This document shows, in pieces, positions 45,205-56,791 of a stretch of 64,000 bases of DNA. The first letter of the stretch is position 1. Every line of letters begins with the position of its first letter. This DNA is from Syncephalis fuscata (Eukaryota > Zoopagomycota > Zoopagomycetes > Zoopagales > Piptocephalidaceae). A program made the translations under genes and the position numbers. A model generated the notes under the pieces. That model was given only the letters and a program-made list of their open reading frames with translations, did not search any database and had not been told where the DNA came from. Location: the NCBI GenBank assembly GCA_025786725.1, contig JAHLTZ010000044.1, positions 1-64,000 on the forward strand. The letters are read 5' to 3'.

Positions 45205-46248
45205 TTACTCAGTTAAAGCGCCACCAGTAGCTGTTGTTGTATCATCCTGGTCGGTATTGAACACTTCGTCTTCTTCATCCTCGTCATCATCCTTATCAAG
45301 CTGTCCGTCCGACTCAGCATTGGGGCAGTTGCGAGCAATGTGGCCGGTTTCATTACAGTTATAGCACGTTTTAGTGCTATCTCGGCCTGTACTTGCTGCT
45401 TCCTCGCAGTCGCGGGAAATATGGCCTAGTTGATTGCAGTTGTAGCATTTAATGCCCTCAGACTTACAGTCACGGGAAAAATGGCCGACGTCACCGCAAT
45501 TATAGCACTTGGGACCACTACGGCAATCGCGTGCCAAATGTCCATGCTTGTTACAAGAATAGCATTTAAGATCGTTTGCTTGACAATCACGAGCGAAATG
45601 ATTATATCCGTTGCATTTATAACATATAACCTTACTGCCTCCATTGCCGCCGCCGATATTACCGCCGCCATAGCCGCCTCTACGCGATACACCACCACGG
45701 TTGGTGCGACAATCGCGTGCTAAATGACCCTAAATACATCATCACTGTTAATAAATGGCTATTATTTAATGTATTATGTGTATTTACAACACGGCCGCAA
45801 GTATAGCAGCTATTTGGTGTATTACGCGGGGCACCTGATGGTGGGCTACGACGCGTCGGGCGCTTAGGCCGGCTGGTTGTAGCAGTGGGACAATCTGCAC
45901 GCAAATGACCAACTAAATAAACATTCATAGTTAAAGCTTGCGTAAGCATCTACCAGTATATATTGAGCTTATTAACCAAGCTAATCACTTACCTTCACCA
46001 CAGCCAAAGCATTGTTTGGCGTCGTTGGAGCGCGGTTCTGGACATTCGGTGGCCTCATGGCCTGACTGCTTACAATTATAGCAAAGACGTTCTACTTCCG
46101 GGCAGACATCGGCAAAATGACCAACTATTGTTCAGTAATAAAGCAATGAACATAAGCATTGCTGTTTTACTTGCTTCATCTAGCCTTGAAAAATGCTGTA
46201 CTTACCATTGCCGCACTTGAAGCAGCTCTTTGAGCGATGATACGGCAT
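45205..46248 (-). CDS. CCHC zinc-knuckle nucleic-acid-binding protein (GIS2/CNBP/Byr3-like)
   Basis: Four exons: 46206-46248, 45993-46124, 45788-45912 and 45205-45729. Nine or so CX2CX4HX4C knuckles: CFKCGN-GHFADVC, CYNCKQSGHEATEC, CFGCGE-GHLRADC, CYTCGR-GHLARDC, CYKCNGYNHFARDC, CYSCNKHGHLARDC, CYNCGDVGHFSRDC, CYNCNQLGHISRDC, CYNCNETGHIARNC. A Gly/Arg-rich linker (RGGVSRRGGYGGGNIGGGNG) follows the fourth, and the C-terminus is a very acidic tail (DKDDDEDEEDEVF). CNBP/Gis2 proteins bind single-stranded nucleic acid, associate with ribosomes and stress granules, and promote cap-independent translation. The first three introns interrupt knuckles at nearly the same place, after CX2CG-x. Confidence 0.9.
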
Positions 46249-46929
46249 CCTATACAAATATTTTGAAACACTGGCTAGAGGACACTACGTACACGTATAT
46301 ACGTTTGTAGATCTTTAGAAGAAACACGCCGATATATTCAAACCAATACAACTCTTCCCTCAACCTCAAATACGACAGCGACTGCTGCTGCTGCTACCCT
46401 TTCAGAAAACCACGACGACAACACCTTCACGCACAACGGTGAAAGCAGTAAGGATAGTAGAAATAAAGAAGACGCTTTAAAGATATGGGGGAACTTGTTA
46501 TCTGAGCCATTGCCATCATGGCCATCACTGTCCTCGTCATACTTATAAATGGCACCCGGCACTACAGGTGAGAATGATGGCGTACAAAACAAACTGACAC
46601 CAATGAATAACCTTGCTGTCTGCCGGAGTCTAACAGTTTCTGCTACAAAACTATTATGCCGTCAATCCAATCAATGGAAAACTAAAGCACTAGGGGCCTA
46701 CCCTTGCCAAATAAACCATAAGCAGGATGATGTTATTTGTTTACATGGACACGCGTATTAAGTATATAATAGTATTAACAAGTCATCAACTCTACTACAT
46801 TTACTAGTGGCACCATTACTGTTATTATTGCAATTATTAAACCAGTCTTTTACTCAAATACCGTATTACGTTGTGTGTATTTTTGCAGCAACAGCAGTGT
46901 ATTAATTTGGTTCAAGTATTTGAAACTAT
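46249..46929. other. 5' flank of the zinc-knuckle gene, no gene seen
   Basis: Includes a short CTG run (46381-46394). Frames at 46338-46592 and 46549-46761 are low-complexity or unrecognisable. Confidence 0.4.
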
Positions 46930-47480
46930 TGCACTTTGACTCCCACACCTTTTATTTGTTCATTTCATCTCATTTTTTTAATACTTTCAGATATAATTAA
47001 ACATTTATTTATCGCTATTCCATGTGTATTGTAACATGTATAATAGCACATTCAACATGAATTAATTTATGTGTAATTACCAGTACAATAGTGTAGTTAA
47101 TTAATTATCTTTATTATTGCTTTAATATATACATTGGCATTGTGATATTAATTGTTCAAATGCCATTTATTTAGTCAGATTGGCTATAGTGAGAAGTGGC
47201 AATTTAATAAACAATATTTATAATAATTATATTAATCTTGATCTTACATCACAAATATGCCCAAAATACAATAGTAAAATATTAGAAAATAGAAGAAAAC
47301 ACTTAGATGCAATAATCCATGCTGTACATGGATGCAATAACAACAACAAATACAGAACGACATATAATTGCAATTATATGGCTTCTATTAATATTCGATC
47401 AATTCTTCTAGACATGGTCAGCAACAAGAATGATTGGCCTCAAATGTTTCAATGAAACCAAATAGTACGTTACATTGTTT
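46930..47480. repeat. Family R2, diverged copy 3
   Basis: Recognisable by a CTTTGACTCC-CACC start, AATATGCCCAAAATACAATA, ATCCATGCTGTACATGGATG and TTCTATTAATATTCGATCAA blocks, all in the order of 32275-32940. The secreted-peptide frame is not preserved. Same strand as copies 1 and 2. Confidence 0.6.
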
Positions 47481-48539
47481 ATTTAAATATTTAATATTAT
47501 TACTGATACACTGTTCTATTACAATTAATTCTATTCTATAAAAATGATAATGTTATTACATTACATTAATATCTATTATAAATGATGATTTAAACACAAT
47601 AATCAAATCAAATCATTACGATCGATTGCGTAAAATGATTTACTGCGCTGAATAGAGGAGATCAAAGTAGATGTCAACATCACTGTCCATTCGTATACAA
47701 TATAACTTTACCATTTTATTGGCTTATAGTGATATACATAATTAAAATAAATAACAAACTGCATTGCTATGCCACTTCAATCGTGATATGTGCAATCTAT
47801 ATTACTTGTGCATAAGCAATCGTTTATTGACCGGGCTCATACTAATTATATATCAACTTTGTTGCCATATTACTGTTTTGCTGTTTAATTCGATCAATTA
47901 TTAAAAATTAATAGCTACTATTATACTAATTCTAATAGAATACTACGTAAGCCATTATGTAAACAACAATATGCTAGTAATATAACCAATAAACGACATT
48001 GTACAATCACTATACGCATACCGTTTATTCCATTTATTGTGTTTTATCCTTCTATCTTTATATCACTAAAGAAATAATGGTAGTAGTATTTATGTTATTA
48101 AATATATTTCACCATAGAGCTATTGCACTTGACCAGCAGTTGCTGCATAAAAACACTACCATTACATAATAACATGATGATCGTTTTGCTTAGTAATGAT
48201 TGATCTATCCAAAGTTTTTTATGTGCAATAATCCATATAGCCATTTGTTTTTGCATTATCTTATTAATTAATTAGATAATAATTTTTTACAAACAATAAC
48301 AAATTCATTAATGATTTAGTGTGAATCGGTGGTTGAATAACTAAACGTAATAACATTTGTGTATTTGTACTAGACATTCGTTCTATTAAATACTTTATAA
48401 TAGTAGTAATAATACAGATTAACATTATTCTTGGTATCGTTTATCTATTAATTATACACTATAACAATAAACTATAGTAGCTACCAATTTAATATTACTC
48501 ACCACTAATTACAACTATATATATTAGCACATATACTAG
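47481..48539. other. Intergenic DNA without recognisable gene
   Basis: AT-rich; no coding, RNA or repeat signal seen. Confidence 0.4.
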
Positions 48540-49140
48540 AATATAGTCTATATGTGATCAGATGTCCTTAAAATGCTACAACTTGTAGCACAGCATATAT
48601 CATAAGCTGTCACAATTTTAACAATTATTAATTTTAGTACTGTATACAATCTATATACTGCCAAAATCACTGTATTCTTTAGTTTGCCATAAATTTCTAT
48701 TATAGATCGTGCCAATAAAGTGTTAGCACCAATGATTGGAGTGATGAAAATAATTCGTAAAAAGATTAAAGAAGAGCAATGCAAGAACATAGTGTAAATA
48801 GTGTTTGCACTTGACTGGTAATCAATCAACTACTGGAACTATATATATATATGATATATAGAGTGTACAAGTATATGCAATGGATATATACTATCAGGTG
48901 TAAAGAAAGAGAAAGGGAAATGTAATGATGTAGATTGTATGTTGCATTGTTAATATGAGTGAATTAAATACTGATGTCAGTTGATAACAAACAACTACTC
49001 ATTATTATAAAACATGTTCAGTATTAATCAATATATCAAAGCTTAAATTAATATAATTAAAGTCGTTTGATCCTTAAACACTCATTATTATAGAACAATT
49101 AAAAGCAAAGTGATGCATTAAAGAATAAAAATTAATTAAC
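48540..49140. repeat. Dispersed repeat family R1, diverged copy C
   Basis: Blocks GCCAAAATCACTGTATTC (48660), AGAGCAATGCAAGAACATAG (48774), GAGTGTACAAGTATATGCAATGG (48860), TATCAGGTGTAAAGAAAGAG (48892) and AATAAAAGTC-like sequence occur in the order of copies A and B. No intact frame. Confidence 0.55.
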
Positions 49141-49358
49141 CCCAAAAATGCTCATTATCATATGACATGGTATTAAAACTTTCTTCGTTCTTTTTTGGTA
49201 CCGTTTTACTTCAACACGCGTTTTAGAGCAACAAGCCCGTGACAAACGCGTTATCGGTTTATCGACTTATTCAAGCTCTAGCAATATCCACAGCTATATG
49301 AGCACAATTACAATCTGCAGGTTCAAGTATTGCTTGCGTATTTCACCGCTGTTTTATC

Positions 49359-51807
49359 ATGGAGGCCCTAGAACACGAGTTGGAATCAACGCCTACACCG
49401 CCACCGATTCTATTTGAGCAATTGCCACCTATGGCAACAGAAGGTACAAACAAACAAACAAACAAACAAACAAGCAAAAATTAGGCGGCATGGCAAACTA
49501 CTAATAAATATAAATTGAGATAGACGTTATAATGGCCAGTCAACTAACTATGGCACCGTCGTCAGATTCCAAACTGACTACCGGGCACTATACAGGTATT
49601 CATGTTAGCTATCTGCGTTCGTTTGCATATACGGGCAACGACCATATTCCTGATGCACTAGGTATTGAGTATTTTAAAAAAGACCATGAACATGCACTAC
49701 ATGAGATATTTACGCGAATTCAACAAGAGGTAAAGCTAATATGAATGCTATAAATAGTTGATTAAATGGCTATATTAGATGATGACATGGAATCAGGATA
49801 CGCGATGGCGTATTGATTTGTGGAGACGTCCACCATCCAGTGCCGTCAACTGCAGTGTGGACAATAATCAGCATATTAGTCATATTGAACACCAAATACA
49901 AGCGATGAATGAACAGCAAGCAAGACGTGCGGTAAGTTGAAACATAAACTAACATTAACTTATAAATGAACGAATATATGAATAAGTTAATTAATGGTTT
50001 GATTTGATGGATTATTTAGTTGGTGGAAGCAATGTTAAGAGTAAAGCAGTATGAAGTTATGACAAGTGAACAGTATAAAGAACTAGCTAAATTGGTAGAG
50101 TACATGTTAGTAGCTATTACAGCTACAGTGCTAAATAGCTATAATTAGCGACAAGAAATAGGACAGCTAACAAACGAGCAAGTTTCGCTGCAGCTTAACC
50201 AACTTTGCCAGCATTATACGCACAAGGTAAGTAGAAGAGTTATTAAAACGTTAATTGTATTGCTAATGTATAATTACAATAACAGGAACAAGAAAGGGAG
50301 CTTCAACATGCAGTAGAACTGCGTCTTAAAGCGCAAGAAGTACGCGCTTTATCCAAACGTGTAGATCTACTGAAAGCCACCATACACCAAAAGATTGAAA
50401 GCCAGCCTGAGGCTATCGAAAAACTGAAGCAGATTGAAATGGCCGCATTGGATGATAGAAAACATCATTTAAAAGAGCAGCGGGCGCTACGCCGAAAGGT
50501 ATAAGCCTTATAATATACTCTACATACAACTTATTTTTCATTTCAGCTGCGTGCCTCGGAAGGAAAAGTACACCACGCTCAAGAGTCCATTGTTAACCTG
50601 CGTGGACAACTCCTGGACTATCAAAGAACATTTGGCATGCTGCATACGCCTGTCGATGATGTAAGTATACACAAATGGCTAATCAGTTGCTCATTAATGG
50701 CGTAGAACCCACCGGATGTAGCACTTTCAGTTGCATCATCTCAGTATGATTTACCCAATACTGAAGATCGATCAGGATTGGATAATCTAGCCTCAGTAGC
50801 AGAACGTCTTATGTATTCAAGTCAAAACGATAGTCCTGAATTAACAGCATCACAATCTTTATCGCAGCATACGGACTCAATGACATCTGAATACAACGTT
50901 CATTGGGAAAAGGAAACAGACTATCCAAGTGTAGCTGCAATGGAAGAAGAGGTGGAAGTAGAGGGATTTTCAACAGAAAGTGACGATGCCTTGCCAGAGC
51001 CTGGTTCAAAGTGTAAAGAAGTAAGTAGTTGTACTGGGTAATATACCAATTAATAATCAAACGCAATGACATAAACAGACCATCACTTCACGGTCAAGAT
51101 CATTTCCAATGATGTCAAAAGCAGGCTACTATTCAACCTCAACAATATATTCACAAAATGGACCTGTTTCCCATCATACTTCCTCGTCAGATATGCTGGC
51201 ATCGACACGGCAATCATTATCACGTCCGCTAGTTAGACCATTTGCCGCTTCGATAAAAGATACGCAGCCTACTGGTTCAGTAACATTTCTACCAAGTACA
51301 TCGGCCAAACTAGCACCTGTTAGAATACCACGAAGTGCTTCTATGCAATCGTCACCACGGCCTAGAGTTGCACACGTTCGTTGGACACAGGTTGAGGACG
51401 AACTGCTTCGACGTGCAGTAGAAGAGTTTGGCGAGCTTGGTGGCTCATGGAATCTTATTGCATCAAGAGTGCCAGGTCGTGGCTCATCTCAATGCCGACA
51501 CCGATGGTTCAGAATACGTACAAGCGAGGCACAGCGTAATGCAAAAGTAGGCCGCCCACGTGCTTTAACAGCATCACAACGATTAGCTGCATCAGCTTTT
51601 GATCTTGATACTAATGAAGCATCATCGAATTCAGCGTCAGAAACGGATACGCCACCCGAAAGAGATGATCCTATTATTACCACTGCCACAACAACAACAA
51701 GACTTGATAAAAAACATAAATCAACCAAATCTATAGACGTAACAATTCATGGTGTTAATCGAAAGGTAGAAATACATACGACAACAGTTGCACAGCAAAA
51801 ACAACAA

Positions 51808-51842
<35 letters not shown>

Positions 51843-51846
51843 ATAA
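49359..51846 (+). CDS. Coiled-coil protein with C-terminal Myb/SANT domain and polyglutamine tail
   Basis: Nine exons: 49359-49443, 49524-49729, 49779-49931, 50020-50094, 50149-50226, 50286-50498, 50547-50660, 50706-51020 and 51079-51846. The middle (exons 5-7) is helical and strongly charged (LRLKAQEVRALSKRVDLLKA, QIEMAALDDRKHHLKEQRAL), likely a coiled coil. Exon 8 is acidic (AAMEEEVEVEGFSTESDDAL). Exon 9 carries a single Myb-type repeat: VRWTQVEDELLRRAVEEFGE, LGGSWNLIASRVPGRGSSQC and RHRWFRI, with the three regularly spaced tryptophans. Basic linkers and about 17 Gln close the protein. It probably binds DNA or chromatin; similar layouts occur in snRNA-activating factors (SNAPc) and other Myb regulators, but I cannot name an orthologue. 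Intron 1 contains a (CAAA)n run. Confidence 0.8.
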
Positions 51847-52110
51847 TAATAATAGCAATAGCTATAGTAGTACATCAAGCAATGTTATTATCATAAAGTT
51901 TGATACTAGAACCAATATACTCATACTTATTTTTTGTTATTTATCTTTCTAGTTTCAAAAAGCAGTTTTTGTTTGAATGTATAGCCATTGAATCTATTAA
52001 ATAAAAATTAAATATAATTAATAATAAACTGCTGTTTAATGATTTCAATAATTATTAAATCAAAAGGATAAATAGTATTTATAATTTCACCACGTTTGAA
52101 TAAATATTAG
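51847..52110. other. Convergent 3' region, no gene
   Basis: Short AT-rich stretch between the Myb gene and the hydrolase gene, with a TAATAATAATAG run right after the stop. Confidence 0.4.
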
Positions 52111-53298
52111 TTAATTATCAACAATTAAATTGATGGCTTGACGTACAGCCGTCAAATCATCGAGTAATGTCATATGCCCATGAGTTGAGTAGACTGTTTT
52201 ATATGGAATTCCTTGAGGCAATTGGGCACTGGATAAAGCAATAAGACCGTCACCTTTAACTTGAATGGCCTGCGCGTAGTCAATATCAAGTAGTCCATCT
52301 GTCGTTTCTTTAGCTTGGTAGCGATATGGTGTGGGTAAAGTGTTACCAGCAATAATAACAAACTTTGGATACACAAAATTTGAATGGTTTGGCTTTTTAA
52401 TGACACCATCTCGAGATTGACGGGCCCGCTCAATAGCATAGTGCAAATAATCAACGCGTTCCTTGTAACTGCCCATTGCTAATTGATTGGTCGTTGAAAG
52501 AACAGGGGACAATTTGTAGCGCAGCCATTCATTAGCATCATAATAGTTGATGTGCCAATCAGATCCATCGGGTTTAACAAGACCTGTGCTATCAAATGGG
52601 AAGAAACTAAAGCTTGATTGTAATTGAAAATGAGTTTCAGCAGTAAAACATTCAGTATTACGGCCTACAGGTGTACCATTTAGTTTTGCTTGAAGTGCAG
52701 TGATAGATCCATTAAATGGCGATCCAGCAAAAATGGCGGCTTTGAATAATTCAGGCCGTTTATGCACAGCATTAAGTGTAATAATACCGCCCATAGAGTG
52801 CGCAATAACCGTCACTGCCCTACGTTCACGACGACGATATATATCTTCTACGTAGTGAATAAATTTTGCTATGGTATCGATATTATTGCGTCTAAAATCG
52901 TAGTCGAACAAATGTACACGGAAACGACCGTTGGATACACGTGCTGCATCTTCAATACCATTGATAAACGATGAATAATACTCAATATACGTCTTATTAG
53001 TAAGATAGCCATCAGTAATAATTGGATCCGGCTCGTTATCACGTGTCGTTATTGGCAAGTGCATTGGTGGATGTATTTTATCATCGAGTAATTCTTGGGT
53101 AATCCAATATTCTTTATTATTTTGACGTGTATCGACTAATTTCGATCCAGCAAATCCATGAATAACGATGATATCACCCGATAACTTATCGAACGTTTGA
53201 GTTGAAGCGGTAGGCTGGCTAATGGTCATGGTCAATTGTGGTGATATGTTCAATAGGATAACAAATAGAACGGCAATAAAATAGATCATATTAAACAT
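52111..53298 (-). CDS. Secreted lipase/LCAT-like alpha/beta hydrolase
   Basis: Intronless, 395 codons. Residues 1-28 are a signal peptide or anchor (MFNMIYFIAVLFVILLNISP). HGFAGSKL (47-54) is the oxyanion-hole strand as in lecithin:cholesterol acyltransferase and phospholipid acyltransferases (HG--GS-L). FDYDFRR (131-137) corresponds to the LCAT-family YDWR. AHSMGG (166-171) contains the nucleophile Ser168. GDGLIALSSAQLPQ near the C-terminus resembles the GDG-V segment preceding the histidine; HGHM (373-376) supplies the likely catalytic His, and an Asp such as in DGLLDIDYAQ completes the triad. The protein is shorter than yeast Lro1 and lacks a clear lid with cysteines. Expected substrates are glycerolipids; whether it hydrolyses or transfers acyl groups is not evident. 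Confidence 0.8.
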   Translation of the reverse strand: MFNMIYFIAVLFVILLNISPQLTMTISQPTASTQTFDKLSGDIIVIHGFAGSKLVDTRQNNKEYWITQELLDDKIHPPMHLPITTRDNEPDPIITDGYLTNKTYIEYYSSFINGIEDAARVSNGRFRVHLFDYDFRRNNIDTIAKFIHYVEDIYRRRERRAVTVIAHSMGGIITLNAVHKRPELFKAAIFAGSPFNGSITALQAKLNGTPVGRNTECFTAETHFQLQSSFSFFPFDSTGLVKPDGSDWHINYYDANEWLRYKLSPVLSTTNQLAMGSYKERVDYLHYAIERARQSRDGVIKKPNHSNFVYPKFVIIAGNTLPTPYRYQAKETTDGLLDIDYAQAIQVKGDGLIALSSAQLPQGIPYKTVYSTHGHMTLLDDLTAVRQAINLIVDN

Positions 53299-53506
53299 GA
53301 TACAATAGCTATTGCCTTTAAAAGTGTAAAAAGGAGCAAAGGCACAAATAATAGAAAGAGAACGAACGTTTTATTTATATCCATTGCTTTACGCAACATG
53401 TGCCATTTATTCTACAGCTCCTACCTTTCTTTAGCTATCAATCAGAACAAGCCGTTTATGTAGCAGATATTATTTATTAATTAACAAACATAATAAAATA
53501 CCCATA

Positions 53507-53540
53507 TTTAATTATTATTATTATTATTATTATTATTATT
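53507..53540. repeat. (ATT)n microsatellite
   Basis: About ten consecutive ATT units in the upstream region of the hydrolase gene. Confidence 0.9.
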
Positions 53541-53994
53541 GGTTTTTTATAGCAACAGAATAGAATATACCGTAAATATAAATAGGATGATAGACTAATA
53601 ACTAGCTACATACTATAGATCTATTATCGCTTCCTTTTCTTGTTATTTTGCTAATAAATTGCCACACTATATAATAGGAACAAATACGCACAATGATCTA
53701 CAAAAATCCAAGAGTAGAAAGGCTAGCTTCCCTGTCATCATCTACACTACTTCTTTTGGCGTAATCACTTTCTGTCTCAGTCTTTCTAACATGTTCTGCC
53801 ATTCTTTACTATGCCACGTTGTTCCAATCATATACAGTCGACGTCTCCAGAAATAGGCATCCATTGATACTGCTGGCCAATAAACACGCCTCATTGACTT
53901 GGAATCCAATTGTGTTCCAATAGGTGCTGTCGTCATTCCGAGTGGGAAATTACATTCATTCAGAGCAAGAAATCGTCTCCCCCAAGCCATCATC

Positions 53995-54205
53995 CATACA
54001 CACGCACACACACACACACAATACACACAGATTCATCCACACACACACACACGCAATCGTTCACATTCATAAACCACACACACACCTCACCATCGCGCGA
54101 TTGTCTCGTTTACATATCTGCCACACATTTACTCGCACCACGCTCATCTGTTCGCTTATTCGCTTGTCGTTCATCTATATCCATCCATCCATCCATCTAC
54201 TCACT
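53995..54205. repeat. (CA)n and (TCCA)n tracts in the 14-3-3 leader
   Basis: CACACACACACACA runs (about 54000-54050, 54074-54090) and a run of TCCA (about 54180-54196), all in a strongly pyrimidine/CA-rich 200-bp leader directly upstream of the 14-3-3 ATG. CT/CA-rich leaders are typical of highly expressed fungal genes. The plus-strand frames over it are repeat-encoded (Thr-His) and not genes. Confidence 0.85.
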
Positions 54206-54257
54206 TAACTCTTCCAACCCATTCGTTTATATTGTCTTTTATCATCAATCAAACAAC

Positions 54258-55406
54258 ATGTCCGAAGACAAGCGTAACAACTATGTCTATATGGCCAAGC
54301 TTGCCGAGCAGGCCGAACGCTATGACGGTAAGTAAGCAATGATGAGCGTGGTTTCAGAGCATAGAGCAGTGGTATGGGCTATAGGCTACAGATGGCCGAT
54401 TGTAGACGCATCATCTGCAGTAGATGATGCGTCTTGTTCGACAGATGGGCTGCGAGATGAGCAAAAGTCGCCTCATCTGGCGATGAGAGAATCGGCCATG
54501 GTCGCGAAGTATATGCTATCATCTGGACGGTAAACGTCACAGAAATACGACAAGCTCATTACTAATAACAAACGATTGTTATTGCTGTTGCATCATGATG
54601 GCTATTATTAGAGATGGTTGAAAACATGAAGGATGTTGCCAAACTCTCGACTGAGCTTACCGTTGAGGAGCGTAACTTGCTATCTGTTGCCTACAAGAAC
54701 GTCATTGGCGCCCGTCGTGCTAGCTGGCGCATTGTTTCCTCCATCGAACAGAAGGAGGAGTCCAAGGGCAACACCAACCACGTCGACAAGATCAAAGAGT
54801 ACCGTGCCAAGATCGAAAGCGAGCTCCAAGGCATCTGCAATGACATTCTTGATGTCCTTGACGAGCATTTGATCAAGAATGCTGAGTCTGGCGAGTCCAA
54901 GGTGTTCTACCATAAGATGTAAGCACATAAATGCTATGTAAATATCTATAAAACTATAGATATTAATATAGATGGTACTATTATGCCAAATACTAATACA
55001 CTACCTGTTGGTTTATAGGAAGGGTGACTACCACCGTTACTTGGCCGAGTTTGCCTCTGGTGACTTGCGTGAAACTTCAGCCGACGAGTCGTTGAAGGCG
55101 TACAAGGCTGCCAGCGATGTTGCCGTAACTGAGTTGCCATCAACTCATCCAATCCGTCTTGGTCTTGCTCTTAACTTCTCTGTGTTCTACTATGAGATTC
55201 TTAACTCGCCAGACCGTGCCTGCCATCTTGCCAAACAGGCATTTGACGATGCCATCGCCGAGTTGGACAACTTGTCTGAAGAATCATACAAGGACAGCAC
55301 TTTGATCATGCAATTGCTCCGTGATAACTTGACCCTCTGGACTTCTGATATGCAGGATGAGGAGACCAAGGAAGAGGAGAAGACCGAGGAAAAGGCTGAT
55401 GCTTAA
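54258..55406 (+). CDS. BMH1: 14-3-3 protein
   Basis: Three exons: 54258-54327, 54612-54918 and 55019-55406; total 254 residues. Introns have GTAAGT/GTAAGC donors and TTAG/ATAG acceptors. Signatures: [20 protein letters not shown] (first helices), [60 protein letters not shown] and [20 protein letters not shown]; the acidic tail ([15 protein letters not shown]) is typical. The amphipathic groove residues (Lys, Arg, Arg, Tyr that hold phosphoserine) are present. 14-3-3 dimers bind phosphoproteins and act in Ras/PKA/TOR signalling and the cell cycle. Codon use is GC-richer than the surroundings, fitting high expression. The yeast symbol is used as the nearest name. Confidence 0.97.
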
Positions 55407-55598
55407 ACCGTTAGTAATCACTTACCACAACATTAAACTTGGTGAAGCGAATTTGTCTCGTGTTATGCGTGAACCTTTCGCATGTATAAGGTGTGAAAAG
55501 AATGTATTTACAGTCAAAATAAACGGCTGTTATTATTCTTCAATACTATAAAATAAGACGCGTGTCTATTGACAATATAATATAATGTATAAACTGTT

Positions 55599-56791
55599 TT
55601 ATTCTTCAAGTTCATGATGAACACGTTTCCGGCTTCGTATACCTGCTGTAATGTCCCAGGTGTCATCCTCGCCCGAGTCGGCATCTAATTATTTATGATT
55701 TTATGTTATATATATTATATATATTGCTATTTAGCCATCAATCACTTACCAAATAAATCTGGATCCACCTGCCATGGATTTGTATTATTGTCTCCGCTGT
55801 ATTGTGCCCGATTGGCCGGTATTAATCCGCGGCTAAATCGCGTAGGCTGTTTAGTACACATGGCCCTGGGTGGCTATTAATGTCGCTTACATTTGCAATT
55901 CGGGTGAAGTATCAGTGGTAGAACGACGGGCCTGTCGTCCTAATGCACTTGGCCGATATGTTTGTATACGATGGTCAAGATTAGAGGATCGATTGACGCT
56001 GTTGCCACCGCTGTTGCTAGAATGGATGTTGATGCCGTTGCTACTATTCATACTACCATTGCTATTGCTGCTGTGATGACCATTGCCGCTACCGCCGGAA
56101 AAGCCGCCATTTCCATTGCTGTATGGATGGGCATTAGAGCCTGATCGGTCCAGTATAGGCGTGCCTCTGGCCACGGTCATAAGCGTGTTTGTATCTTGCG
56201 CCAGTTATATGCATACTACAGCCTTCCCCGCGACGACTTACCGTCGACTGCCGGCACGGCCTACGTTGCGTCCGGCTATACCCAGACACTTTTCCAAATG
56301 AGGCGCGTATCGAGAGGCAACGAATTGGCGTTTGCAGTTGGTGCACTCGACAATCTCTTGCGTGTCTGGCATTGGCTTTTGGCCAAATATATCTAATCCG
56401 GGTGCGGACGCTGCAAATAAACCAGCGTAAATTGATCATGGTTACTAAAGGTTGCACTGCTAGCAGTATATGCATTCATCTGTAATCTACTTACAAAAGG
56501 CGCGACATCTGCATGTCCGTCAATACAGTGTTACTTTTGCGATAGGTGTGCTTAGTGCTAATGCACACATACACTGCTTACCGAGTTCTACAAATGCCAC
56601 ACTTGGCGGCAGCCAGCCGTGCCTCTCGATGAGCAGCAACTACTGCGTCCAGTACACACTCGTCTAGTAGTTCGGTAACGAGGTCCGACACCTATTTGGC
56701 GTCAGTATGTAGTGCCGAATCTCGTAGCTACTCGCTAACTTACCGCCTCTTTGATATTGCCACTAATCGGCTTTCGACTAATGTCTGACAT
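55599..56791 (-). CDS. SGF11: SAGA DUB-module subunit Sgf11
   Basis: Seven exons: 56744-56791, 56582-56691, 56495-56508 (14 nt), 56242-56410, 55891-56166, 55750-55832, 55599-55684. N-terminal helix [20 protein letters not shown] with [21 protein letters not shown] binds the Ubp8-Sus1 side. The Sgf11 zinc finger is clear: [20 protein letters not shown] then [19 protein letters not shown], with the C-x2-C-x11-H-x3-C ligand set that docks on the nucleosome acidic patch. The C-terminal half is Ser/Asn/Gly-rich and disordered. Sgf11 is needed for histone H2B deubiquitination by SAGA. Exon 3 is a genuine microexon: without its 14 nt the conserved CRTRCRAF motif and the frame to the zinc finger are lost. 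This shows that the organism splices very small exons. Confidence 0.9.

Noticed and set aside
46338-46761. Frames upstream of the zinc-knuckle gene
   Set aside because: Low complexity around a CTG run; position fits promoter and leader.
53910-54335. 141-codon frame upstream of the 14-3-3 gene
   Set aside because: Mostly Thr/His encoded by CA repeats and running into exon 1 of 14-3-3 in another frame.
55019-55152. Minus-strand frames over 14-3-3 exons
   Set aside because: Antisense shadows; introns and conservation support the plus strand.
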